Positions 33,399 through 41,966 of a stretch of 61,439 nt of DNA are shown one piece after another (positions within the stretch are counted from its first letter, which is position 1; the number at the start of each line of letters is the position of its first letter). The notes beneath the pieces are model-generated. The model made no database searches. It worked only from the letters and a program-made list of their open reading frames with translations, and had not been told where the DNA came from. The translations under genes and the position numbers were made by a program. The DNA is from an uncultured Prevotellaceae bacterium (lineage in GTDB: Bacteria > Bacteroidota > Bacteroidia > Bacteroidales > Bacteroidaceae), in assembly GCA_900316985.1 (NCBI GenBank), contig ONFE01000018.1:1-61439 (forward strand). Direction: 5' to 3'.

Positions 33399-34097
33399 AT
33401 GAAGAAGATTGTCGTTTTAACTGGTGCCGGTATGTCTGTCGAGAGTGGACTGAGCACTTTCCGCGATGCCGACGGTTTATGGGAGAACTATCCCGTATCA
33501 CGTGTGGCTACCCATGAGGGCTGGGAAGCAGACCCCGAATATGTGAATGCCTTCTACAATATGCTTCGCACAAAATACACCGACGTGAAGCCCAACAAGG
33601 GACATCTGCTGGTGGCCAAACTGGAAGAGCAGTACGAGGTAACCGTAGTGACTCAGAATGTGGACAACCTGCACGAGGTGGCCGGTTCATCCAAAGTTGT
33701 TCACTTGCACGGAGAACTGATGAAGGGTTGTTCAAGCCGTGATGTGGACAATCCCCGCTATCATGTGCAACTGGGCGGTGACAAACTGACTATCGAACCG
33801 GGCGAAAAGGCTGGCGACGGCTCGTTGCTGCGTCCCTTTATCGTTTTCTTTGGTGAGGCCGTTCCCAATATCTCGATTGCTGCCGAAGAAGTTTCCAAGG
33901 CAGATATCTTGATTGTGATCGGCACTTCATTGGTGGTTTATCCCGCTGCCGGTCTGCTCCACTATGCCCGTCCAGGTGTTCCTGTTTACCTTATCGACCC
34001 GAATCCTTCCGTTGGTGCCAACTTCAGCAACGTAACCCACATCCAGAAGGGTGGTTCAGAGGGCATGAAGGAACTGTGTGCCAAATTGATGAAATAA
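33399..34097 (+). CDS. Sirtuin (Sir2) NAD-dependent deacylase without the zinc cysteines
   Basis: NAD-dependent lysine deacylase of 232 residues. LTGAGMSVESGLSTFRDADG is the NAD loop, VVTQNVDNLH and VHLHGE (catalytic His) are intact, and VIGTSLVVYPAAGL closes the Rossmann fold. The small domain between HLHGE and LRPFIVFFGE has a single cysteine (GCSSRD), whereas CobB-type enzymes have four for zinc, so this branch must be structured differently. It is followed by YitT, OPT and C10 protease genes in the same direction, possibly one transcript. Confidence 0.9.
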   Translation: MKKIVVLTGAGMSVESGLSTFRDADGLWENYPVSRVATHEGWEADPEYVNAFYNMLRTKYTDVKPNKGHLLVAKLEEQYEVTVVTQNVDNLHEVAGSSKVVHLHGELMKGCSSRDVDNPRYHVQLGGDKLTIEPGEKAGDGSLLRPFIVFFGEAVPNISIAAEEVSKADILIVIGTSLVVYPAAGLLHYARPGVPVYLIDPNPSVGANFSNVTHIQKGGSEGMKELCAKLMK

Positions 34098-34114
34098 CCG
34101 GTATGGTAGGAACG

Positions 34115-35017
34115 ATGAAACTGGATCGCAAGAGCCTCTTCAAGGAGGTTCGCGACTATGTCATGATAACCATCGCGATGCTCTCCTACTGCATCGGATG
34201 GACTGTATTTCTGCTGCCTAACAATATTACGACGGGCGGTGTCCCGGGTATAGCCTCTATCATCTATTGGGGTGCGGGCATTCCTGTACAGATAACTTAT
34301 TTCGGCATCAATGCCATCCTGATGGTATTGGCCTTGCGCATCTTAGGACTGAAGTTCTGCATCAAGACCATCTATGGCATTCTGGTGCTCACCTTTGCTC
34401 TGGATGTGGCACAAAGGATGACTGCAGGTACTCACTTACTGGACGACCAGCCGTTTATGGCTGCTGTTATCGGTGCGGCCTTCTGCGGATGCGGCGTAGG
34501 ACTGGGACTCTCAAGCAACGGTTCTACGGGCGGTACGGATATCGTGGCTGCCATTATTAACAAATACCGCGACATCTCCCTGGGCCGCGTCATCCTGATT
34601 TGTGATTTGATCATTATCTCATGCAGTTATTTCGTGCTCCACGACTGGGAACGAGTCATCTACGGTTATGTGGTACTCATCATCACCAGTTTCTGTATTG
34701 ATCAGGTGGTGAATTCGATGCGCCGCTCAGTACAGTTTTTCATTATCTCTGACAAGTATGAGGAAATAGGCCATCGCATCAACAGCGAGCCTCACCGCGG
34801 CTGTACGGTGATAGATGCCCATGGATTCTATAGTGGCAAGGAGGTAAAGATGCTCTTCGTGCTGGCCAAAAAGAGAGAATCGGGCGTCATCTTCCATTTA
34901 ATCAACGAGATAGACCCGACGGCCTTTGTGTCGCAAAGTGCGGTCATCGGCGTCTATGGAGAAGGCTTTGACCGTTTCAAGGTGCGCAGCAAATCCCATA
35001 AATCCAAGGAATCCTAG
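34115..35017 (+). CDS. YitT/DUF2179-family membrane protein
   Basis: Integral membrane protein of 300 residues. Five or six transmembrane helices (YVMITIAMLSYCIGWTVFLL, NAILMVLALRILGL, AAVIGAAFCGCGVGLGL, VYGYVV region) precede a cytosolic DUF2179 domain (RRSVQFFIISDKYEEIGHRI, FVSQSAVIGVYGEGF). The motif SSNGSTGGTDIVAAIINKY is a family hallmark. Function of the family is unsettled; transport is suspected. Start placed at the ATG at 34115, preceded by AGGA, with an alternative ATG at 34103. It begins within 20 bp of the sirtuin stop. Confidence 0.85.
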   Translation: MKLDRKSLFKEVRDYVMITIAMLSYCIGWTVFLLPNNITTGGVPGIASIIYWGAGIPVQITYFGINAILMVLALRILGLKFCIKTIYGILVLTFALDVAQRMTAGTHLLDDQPFMAAVIGAAFCGCGVGLGLSSNGSTGGTDIVAAIINKYRDISLGRVILICDLIIISCSYFVLHDWERVIYGYVVLIITSFCIDQVVNSMRRSVQFFIISDKYEEIGHRINSEPHRGCTVIDAHGFYSGKEVKMLFVLAKKRESGVIFHLINEIDPTAFVSQSAVIGVYGEGFDRFKVRSKSHKSKES

Positions 35018-35032
35018 CAAAAAAACAAGCAT

Positions 35033-37015
35033 ATGAAAGACGAAAAAGACCAAGTGCAATTGCCCGAGAACGCATTCCGGGAACTGAAAGAAGGAGAAGA
35101 ATACGAACCCGTGATGTCACCGAGGAAAGAATATCCTGAAGTAAATGGGTGGAGCGTCACGTGGGGAATCCTGATGGCCGTATTGTTTTCTGCCGCTGCT
35201 GCCTATCTCGGACTGAAGGTCGGACAGGTCTTTGAGGCAGCCATCCCGATTGCCATCATTGCCGTTGGCGTGAGCACAGCCGCCAAACGCTCCAAGGCTT
35301 TGGGTGAGAATGTCATCATTCAATCGATAGGTGCCTGTTCGGGAAGTGTGGTGGCTGGTGCCATCTTCACACTGCCTGCCATCTATATCCTTCAGGCCAA
35401 GTATCCCGAGATGTCGGCTTCGTTCATTAACATCTTCATGGCTTCCCTTTTGGGCGGTATCTTAGGTATCCTTTTCCTGATTCCTTTCCGTAAGTATTTT
35501 GTAAAGGACATGCACGGCAAGTATCCCTTCCCCGAAGCTACGGCCACTACGCAGGTACTCATATCCGGAGAAAAGGGCGGTTCACAGGCCAAGCCTTTGC
35601 TCATTGCGGGAATCGTAGGCGGTCTTTACGATTTCATCGTGGCCACCTTCGGCTGGTGGAACGAAAACTTCACCTCCCGTGTAGTGGGTTGGGGTCAACA
35701 ACTGGCCGACCATGCCAAACTGGTATTCAAGGTAAATACCGGCGCCGCCGTGCTCGGCCTGGGTTACATCGTGGGACTGAAATATGCGTTTATTATCTGC
35801 CTCGGCTCGCTGGCTGTTTGGTGGATTATCGTGCCGGGACTGGCCCTGCTCTTCCCGACCGACATCCTTAACCAGTGGGATCCCTCCATCACGACGGCCG
35901 TGGGCGACATGACTCCCGAACAAATCTTCAAGGCCTACGGCAAGAGCATCGGCATTGGCGGTATTGCCATGGCCGGTGTCATCGGCATCATCAAGTCGTG
36001 GGGCATCATCAAGAGTGCGGTCTCATTGGCTGCCAAAGAGATGAAGGGTGGCTCTTCTGCATCGAAAGACCAGATACGCACCCAGCGCGACATTGCCTTC
36101 CGTATCATTGCCATCGGCTCTATTGCAACCATCATCATCACCTTCCTCTTCTTCTGGTTCGGTGTGATGGATAATCTGCTCTTTGCCATCGTGGGCATTC
36201 TGCTGGTTACCATTATTGCATTCCTCTTTACAACCGTAGCCGCCAATGCCATTGCCATCGTGGGATCAAACCCCGTTTCGGGTATGACGCTGATGACGCT
36301 TATCCTGGCTTCTGTCGTGATGGTTGCCGTAGGACTGAAAGGTCCTGGTGGTATGCTGGCAGCACTCATCATGGGCGGTGTGGTCTGTACGGCACTCTCA
36401 GTTGCCGGTTCGTTCATCACCGACCTGAAAATCGGTTATTGGCTGGGAACCACACCCAAGAAACAGGAGCAATGGAAGTTCCTCGGTGTATTGGTTTCTG
36501 CTGCCACCGTGGGCGGTGTGATGATTCTGCTCAATAAGACTTATGACTTTGCCAGCGGCGAACTGGCTGCTCCGCAGGCCAATGCCATGGCTGCTGTCAT
36601 CGAACCATTGATGAGCGGTGTGGGAGCACCCTGGCTGCTCTACGGCATCGGCGCGCTGATAGCCATTGTCCTCAACTGGTTCAAGGTGCCTGCCCTGGCT
36701 TTTGCCCTGGGTATGTTTATCCCGCTTGAACTGAATATTCCTTTGCTTGTCGGTGGAGCCATCAACTGGTTTGTCACCACCCGCTCGGATGACAAGAAAG
36801 TGAATGATGAACGTGGAGAAAAAGGCACACTCATTGCTTCTGGATTCATTGCCGGCGGAGCCCTGATGGGCGTTGTCTCTGCCCTCCTCCGTTTCGTAGG
36901 TTTCAATCCTATCAACGAGACCTGGCTGGCTAATCCGCTGAGTGAGGCCCTCTCCTTAGCCGCTTATCTGCTGCTCATCACCTATTTCATAATAGCCACA
37001 CGCAAAAAATCATGA
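35033..37015 (+). CDS. OPT-family oligopeptide transporter
   Basis: Polytopic transporter of 660 residues of the OPT superfamily, which takes up small peptides with protons. About 14-16 hydrophobic segments; WSVTWGILMAVLFSAAAAYL is the first, IPIAIIAVGVSTAAKRSK and KYPFPEATATTQVLISGEKG are family motifs, and IVGSNPVSGMTLMTLILASV lies in the second half. The stop overlaps by 4 bp the start of a C10 cysteine protease, suggesting coupled production of a protease and an importer for its products. Confidence 0.92.
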   Translation: MKDEKDQVQLPENAFRELKEGEEYEPVMSPRKEYPEVNGWSVTWGILMAVLFSAAAAYLGLKVGQVFEAAIPIAIIAVGVSTAAKRSKALGENVIIQSIGACSGSVVAGAIFTLPAIYILQAKYPEMSASFINIFMASLLGGILGILFLIPFRKYFVKDMHGKYPFPEATATTQVLISGEKGGSQAKPLLIAGIVGGLYDFIVATFGWWNENFTSRVVGWGQQLADHAKLVFKVNTGAAVLGLGYIVGLKYAFIICLGSLAVWWIIVPGLALLFPTDILNQWDPSITTAVGDMTPEQIFKAYGKSIGIGGIAMAGVIGIIKSWGIIKSAVSLAAKEMKGGSSASKDQIRTQRDIAFRIIAIGSIATIIITFLFFWFGVMDNLLFAIVGILLVTIIAFLFTTVAANAIAIVGSNPVSGMTLMTLILASVVMVAVGLKGPGGMLAALIMGGVVCTALSVAGSFITDLKIGYWLGTTPKKQEQWKFLGVLVSAATVGGVMILLNKTYDFASGELAAPQANAMAAVIEPLMSGVGAPWLLYGIGALIAIVLNWFKVPALAFALGMFIPLELNIPLLVGGAINWFVTTRSDDKKVNDERGEKGTLIASGFIAGGALMGVVSALLRFVGFNPINETWLANPLSEALSLAAYLLLITYFIIATRKKS

Positions 37016-39960
37016 AAAGAAGTTTAGTTTTCGCCCTTCTGGTATGTGTCAGCATCTCCATCTGGGCAGTTCCAATCGGAAAACAAAGAGCCCGCCAGAT
37101 TGCGCTTCAGTTTGCGAATAGCAGGGGCATACAGTTGAAAGGTGAGCCCCGCAAGGCACCAAGTCTGTCTTCAAGCGAAGAACAGGCCCCGCTCTACATC
37201 TTCAACATGCAGCAAGGCTTTGTCATCGTTGCAGGAGATGATCAGGCGGAAGAAGTGTTGGGCTATACGGAAAAAGGCAGTTATGATGAGGACGCAATGC
37301 CTGAGAATTTTCGCCTTTGGTTGCAACAGACAGCCGACGAGATATCCTACGTCTCGCTACGGCTGTCACGAAAAGCCTACAGCACCATGTCTGTGGCAAA
37401 TCATGCAGCCATTGAACCGCTCATCAAAACGCAATGGAATCAAGGATATGGACGCGAGGTTGACGATGTCTATAACGCACTCTGCCCTCAGGTGAACGGG
37501 AAATACACCTATGCAGGTTGCGTCCCCACAGCTGGAGCTCAGATTATGTATTACTACCAATGGCCCAAAGCAGCCACTAAGTCCGTCGCGGCTTATAAGT
37601 GGGGTGAGCAGACTCTGGAAGAACTGTCGCCCATCGTTTTCAATTGGGCACAAATGAAACCATCCTACAATAGTGACGATTCGGGTACTGAAAGTGCACG
37701 GGCGGTAGCCCAACTGATGCGTTATTGTGGTCAGGCCGCCCAAGTACAATATGGACTGGGTGGCTCAAGCGCATCAGTCAGTACACTCTGTGAGGGGATG
37801 TCCAAGTTCTTCGACTACGATCCCAACCTGTGGAAATGTGTTTACCGCTCGGATTACTCCATCAACGAATGGGATGAGGTCATCTATCAGGAAATCAAGG
37901 ACCATCGGCCGATTATCATGAGCGGTAGTAACCTAAGCAGCGGTCATGCTTTCATTTGTGACGGCTATGACGGCAACGGCCTCTACCATTTCAATTGGGG
38001 ATGGGGCGGGCATTATGACGGCTATTTCAAACTCCACGCCACCAACCCCTATGGTGCAAATAACACTGACAACTGCGGCTACATATTTAATATCTATGCC
38101 CACATTGGTATTCAGCCCAATACGGGACTTCCCCCACAGACAGACGGTGATGACAACGATTCATGGGAAGAACCCCAGGAAGACCCTAACGACGAATGGA
38201 CTGAAGAGGAAATAGAAGGCATCGTTGCAAAGGCCTTTGGCAAATCATTGGAAGGCACAACCCTGACATTGAATATAGGCAATGACAATGATGCAGCCTA
38301 CGGTTTCGGTTACGGTATCGCAGAACTCAACGCTGACGGATCTCTAACCATCTTAGACAATCGTTACGAAGGTCTCCAATCGTCTGAACTCCAAAAGGGA
38401 TGGTCCTACACATTGTCTTTCGACCTCTCTAAATATTATCTGTCAGAGGGAGAACATACACTCGTTCCTGTCAGTATCCGCGCAGGAGAAACAGAATGGA
38501 AACGGGCACGTCCGGCCAGTATGTATTTCATCGTGAACGCCAATAACGGCGCATTCTCTGTCACGGCTCATCCCGTTGTAAACCTGAGCATATCAGAAGT
38601 GGAATGTATCACTAACAGAATGCCTAACAGTTATCAGGCCCTTTCATTCCTTGTCAAAAACACGGGTGATCATTTCGACGGAACAATCTATCTGACGTAT
38701 GGAAAGAACGGTGAGCTGAACAAGGGATATGGCACTTCATTGAAAATCATGAGCGGCAATACCCTCAGACGCGACATCGGGTTCCGCATTCCGGAAGAAG
38801 GCACCTATGATATCTGGCTTTCTACCGACTATAATGCCGATAATATTGTGGCCCAAACCACCATAGAGATTATCAATGGACTAAAGGTCAAAGAATTCAA
38901 CTGCATTTCCAGCATGCAGCCTTACTCTCAACAGAAGATGTTCGTGCAAGTTGAAAATCAGGGCGGCAACTATGATGGAGGTTTGTACCTTTTCATTAGC
39001 AAAACTGAAGTGAAAGGTGATTACGCAAAATATTCTAAACTGAAAATCCTGTCGGGCAATACCAAAGAGCGCATCCTCACATTCAAGCCAGAAGAGCCTG
39101 GCACCTATCATTTCTGGCTCACTACTGATTATAAGGGAGAAAACGTAATTGCCGAGACCGACGTGGTCATTTCGCAGCAACTGGAAGCCACAACCTTCAA
39201 CGTAACGACCTTCAAGTTGGCCAAAAGCGTACAGCAGGTCGTTGTCACTGTCAATAACCATTCGGGTGAACACACCGAACCGCTCTATCTCTTTGTGTCG
39301 CCCACCACACGCCCCACCGATGGTTCCATGTCGTGTGCCGGTACAGCCATACCTGCCAACGGATCAGAAGACATCACCTTCTACTTTATGTCGGGAGAAG
39401 CCGGGCTATATCATATCTTTGTCGCTTCCGATCCTGAAGGAAAGAATATCCTGGGCACCACCGACATCACCATCATTGCGCCGCCTACTACACCCGTGAC
39501 TTTGGAGCGTGTAGATGCCGTTATACCTACAGCAGGCTCTTCTACGCTCATGATTGAAGTGAAGAACACGGGCAATGTCACATTCTACGACACCATCTAT
39601 GGATGGCTTTACGTGAAAACCGGTAATGAATATGAATATGTGGAGAGGCTGGAAGCCCCATCCGTTATCATAGAACCGGGCCAAACGGTGGAACTCCCCA
39701 TAGAACTGCCAGGCCTTACCGTTGGAAAACAATACAGAATCTATTTAAATTACAAGCCTTTGTATCAAGGTTCCAGTTCTAAGGACCTTGGTTCATACAT
39801 AGATTTCACCTACGGCAGCAGCCCATCAGCCATACAGACAGTCGAGACAGACACAAGAGAATCTCAACCTTATTTTAGCATCAGCGGCCAACGGCTGAAT
39901 GGAAAGCCCGCTACACAGGGCGTTTACCTAAAAAGCAAGCGGGTGATACTTTCCAAATAA
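37012..39960 (+). CDS. Secreted C10-family cysteine protease (streptopain/interpain type), multidomain
   Basis: Extracellular protease of 982 residues. A signal peptide (MKRSLVFALLVCVSISIWAV) and a Spi/PepSY-like pro-domain (RARQIALQFANSRG to about 110) precede the C10 catalytic domain: YAGCVPTAGAQIMYYYQWP with the nucleophile Cys near residue 170, SGHAFICDGYDGNGLYHFNW with the catalytic His near 312, and WGWGGHYDGYF. From about 400 on, several immunoglobulin-like repeats of about 100 residues (ending in motifs such as GTYDIWLSTDY, GTYHFWLTTDY, GLYHIFVASD) lead to a C-terminal tail FSISGQRLNGKPATQGVYLK, a Prevotella-type sorting tail. Similar to Prevotella interpain A. Coupled to the OPT transporter. 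Confidence 0.92.
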   Translation: MKRSLVFALLVCVSISIWAVPIGKQRARQIALQFANSRGIQLKGEPRKAPSLSSSEEQAPLYIFNMQQGFVIVAGDDQAEEVLGYTEKGSYDEDAMPENFRLWLQQTADEISYVSLRLSRKAYSTMSVANHAAIEPLIKTQWNQGYGREVDDVYNALCPQVNGKYTYAGCVPTAGAQIMYYYQWPKAATKSVAAYKWGEQTLEELSPIVFNWAQMKPSYNSDDSGTESARAVAQLMRYCGQAAQVQYGLGGSSASVSTLCEGMSKFFDYDPNLWKCVYRSDYSINEWDEVIYQEIKDHRPIIMSGSNLSSGHAFICDGYDGNGLYHFNWGWGGHYDGYFKLHATNPYGANNTDNCGYIFNIYAHIGIQPNTGLPPQTDGDDNDSWEEPQEDPNDEWTEEEIEGIVAKAFGKSLEGTTLTLNIGNDNDAAYGFGYGIAELNADGSLTILDNRYEGLQSSELQKGWSYTLSFDLSKYYLSEGEHTLVPVSIRAGETEWKRARPASMYFIVNANNGAFSVTAHPVVNLSISEVECITNRMPNSYQALSFLVKNTGDHFDGTIYLTYGKNGELNKGYGTSLKIMSGNTLRRDIGFRIPEEGTYDIWLSTDYNADNIVAQTTIEIINGLKVKEFNCISSMQPYSQQKMFVQVENQGGNYDGGLYLFISKTEVKGDYAKYSKLKILSGNTKERILTFKPEEPGTYHFWLTTDYKGENVIAETDVVISQQLEATTFNVTTFKLAKSVQQVVVTVNNHSGEHTEPLYLFVSPTTRPTDGSMSCAGTAIPANGSEDITFYFMSGEAGLYHIFVASDPEGKNILGTTDITIIAPPTTPVTLERVDAVIPTAGSSTLMIEVKNTGNVTFYDTIYGWLYVKTGNEYEYVERLEAPSVIIEPGQTVELPIELPGLTVGKQYRIYLNYKPLYQGSSSKDLGSYIDFTYGSSPSAIQTVETDTRESQPYFSISGQRLNGKPATQGVYLKSKRVILSK

Positions 39961-39980
39961 GCCCTCTAGCCACCCCATAC

Positions 39981-40023
39981 AATAATCCCCCTCATCCATC
40001 TATGTAGGATGAGGGGGATTATT
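39981..40023. terminator. Bidirectional terminator between convergent genes
   Basis: Perfect 17-bp stem AATAATCCCCCTCATCC / GGATGAGGGGGATTATT with a 9-nt loop, between the C10 protease (plus) and the Na/Pi transporter (minus); T/A-rich flanks on both sides. Confidence 0.88.
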
Positions 40024-40042
40024 TATTTAACAAGAAAGGAGA

Positions 40043-41755
40043 TTACGCCTCTTTCTGACGTGTTCCCATACGGGCTTCTACAACGTTGACTACGTAGTCG
40101 CCCAGCTTCTCGCATTCGTTGATGAGATCCATGTAAATGGTACCAATGCCATAAGTGTAGACATGATTGTTTACATCGGCAATGTTCTGGCTCTTCAACT
40201 GGTTGCGGAAGTTGTTGATTTCGTTTTCAAGATTAAATGTACGGTTCACGTCGAAACTAATCTTGCGACCGTTCATCAATGTGTTCATCTGTGTCAGGGC
40301 ATCATCGGTGAGCTGCATCATCTGGTGCATATGCTCATACTGACGCTCGGTGAAATGCTCTTGCTTTCCCTGCACTTTGCGCGAAATGGTACGTGCCATA
40401 TTATAGCAGGCATCACCGATACTCTCCAGTTCTGATATCTCACGGAGCATGGCGCGGATCTTGGCCTTCGTGTCATCACTGAGATGGGCGTCACTCACCT
40501 GGTCGAGATATTTGGCAATCTCTATCTCCATATTGTCGGAGATGCTTTCATATTTCTCAATGCGTGTGAAAAGTTTGGCAAACTTGGCATCGTCTTTCTC
40601 CTGAAGGAGTTCCCTTACCATACCAAACATACGTTGCATACGCTCTGAAAAACTGGATATCTCTTTTTGTGCCTCCAGCACGGAGAGTTCCGGGGTCTTC
40701 ATGAAGCCAGCCGTAATGAAATGCAGACGGAAGTCTTCTTCCTCGTCCACCTTCTTGGGCTTGATGACCCAGCAAACAAAGCGCTCAATCTGCGGGATAA
40801 ACCAGATGAGGATAAACGTATTGACCACGTTGAAACAGGTATGGAAAGCAGCCAGTACAAAGGTCAGTTTGATCGTGCTGTTGGCATTTGCCATATCGTA
40901 ACCCAATGCATTGCCTGCCCAGTCCACAAGTGCCACCACTCCATCCACAAACGTATGGAAGAAGATCAATATCCAAATGACACCGAATACATTGAAGAAC
41001 ATATGAGCCAATGCAGCCCGGCGAGCCTGTGTATTGGCCGACAAGGCAGCCAAGTTACTGGTAACGGTGGTTCCTATATTCTCACCAAGCACCAGGGCTA
41101 TACCCTGATATATAGGCAGGGCACCACTGCCACAGAGAATCATCGTGATGGCCATCACGGCAGCCGATGACTGCACGCAGAAGGTCATGATACCACCCAA
41201 TATCAGGAAGATGATCGTGGTAAGAAAAGAATTGGGATCAAATGAAGAGAAGAAATTCAGCAGCGCCTCGTTATGGCCAAGGTCCATCTCAGTTCCCGTC
41301 ATGCGCAAGGTACCCAGACCAAGAATGAGGAAGGCCAGACCGAAGAGGAAGTCACCAATATAACGATACTTCTTCAGATAGATGAGCACGATACCCAGGA
41401 AGAATGCCGGATAGACCATATCGGTAATGTTGAACGACATACCTGCCGACATAATCCAGGCCGTCAGCGTCGTACCGATGTTGGCACCCATGATAACCGA
41501 AATGGCCTGCGCCAACGTGAGCAATCCCGCATTCACAAACGAGACGGTCATCACCGTGGTTGCCGTTGAAGACTGTACAGAGGCCGTGACGAGCATTCCC
41601 GTCAGCATTCCTGTAATACGGTTGGTAGTCATGGCTCCGAGAACATGGCGCAGCTGCGGACCAGCCATCTTCTGCAGGCTCTCACTCATCGATTTCATAC
41701 CGAACATGAGCAGTGCCAATGAGCCCAATAATTTGAAAAATACCAGTATCGACAT
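40043..41755 (-). CDS. Na/Pi cotransporter with PhoU-like domain
   Basis: Inner-membrane sodium/phosphate symporter of 570 residues. Two NaPi/PNaS repeats with the QSS motifs (VTASVQSSTATTVM, TFCVQSSAAVMAITMI) and GANIGTT and GENIGTT loops occupy residues 1-310; a cytosolic PhoU-like helical domain follows (FTRIEKYESISDNMEIEIAK, ISELESIGDACYNMARTISR). The layout is that of YjbB-like phosphate transporters or exporters. Single gene, ended by the shared terminator. Confidence 0.92.
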   Translation of the reverse strand: MSILVFFKLLGSLALLMFGMKSMSESLQKMAGPQLRHVLGAMTTNRITGMLTGMLVTASVQSSTATTVMTVSFVNAGLLTLAQAISVIMGANIGTTLTAWIMSAGMSFNITDMVYPAFFLGIVLIYLKKYRYIGDFLFGLAFLILGLGTLRMTGTEMDLGHNEALLNFFSSFDPNSFLTTIIFLILGGIMTFCVQSSAAVMAITMILCGSGALPIYQGIALVLGENIGTTVTSNLAALSANTQARRAALAHMFFNVFGVIWILIFFHTFVDGVVALVDWAGNALGYDMANANSTIKLTFVLAAFHTCFNVVNTFILIWFIPQIERFVCWVIKPKKVDEEEDFRLHFITAGFMKTPELSVLEAQKEISSFSERMQRMFGMVRELLQEKDDAKFAKLFTRIEKYESISDNMEIEIAKYLDQVSDAHLSDDTKAKIRAMLREISELESIGDACYNMARTISRKVQGKQEHFTERQYEHMHQMMQLTDDALTQMNTLMNGRKISFDVNRTFNLENEINNFRNQLKSQNIADVNNHVYTYGIGTIYMDLINECEKLGDYVVNVVEARMGTRQKEA

Positions 41756-41773
41756 ACTTCTATATAGTTATTA

Positions 41774-41800
41774 TGTTTCAAGTTTCAGGTTTCAGGTTTA
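41774..41800. repeat. TTTCAGG simple repeat
   Basis: Three tandem TTTCAAG/TTTCAGG heptamers upstream of the Na/Pi gene; same sequence type as part of the insert in the GT1 gene. Confidence 0.75.
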
Positions 41801-41917
41801 AAGAAAAAACATGTGCGGTAGCAAATTCTTCACTTTTTTATTATCTTTTAATAAGCTACTCCCGCTCGACAAAGCAAATTAAAACAAGTTTTATTTGCAT
41901 TTGTGCTCGCTTATTCG

Positions 41918-41925
41918 TATCTTTG
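41918..41925 (+). promoter_or_regulatory. Bacteroidetes promoter (TATCTTTG, TTG at 41895-41897)
   Basis: Exact TAnnTTTG match with TTTG 20 bp upstream; 41 bp before the ATG at 41967. Confidence 0.7.
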
Positions 41926-41966
41926 CCCCTGTTAACTATCAATCCCAATTAATATTGCCAATTAAT

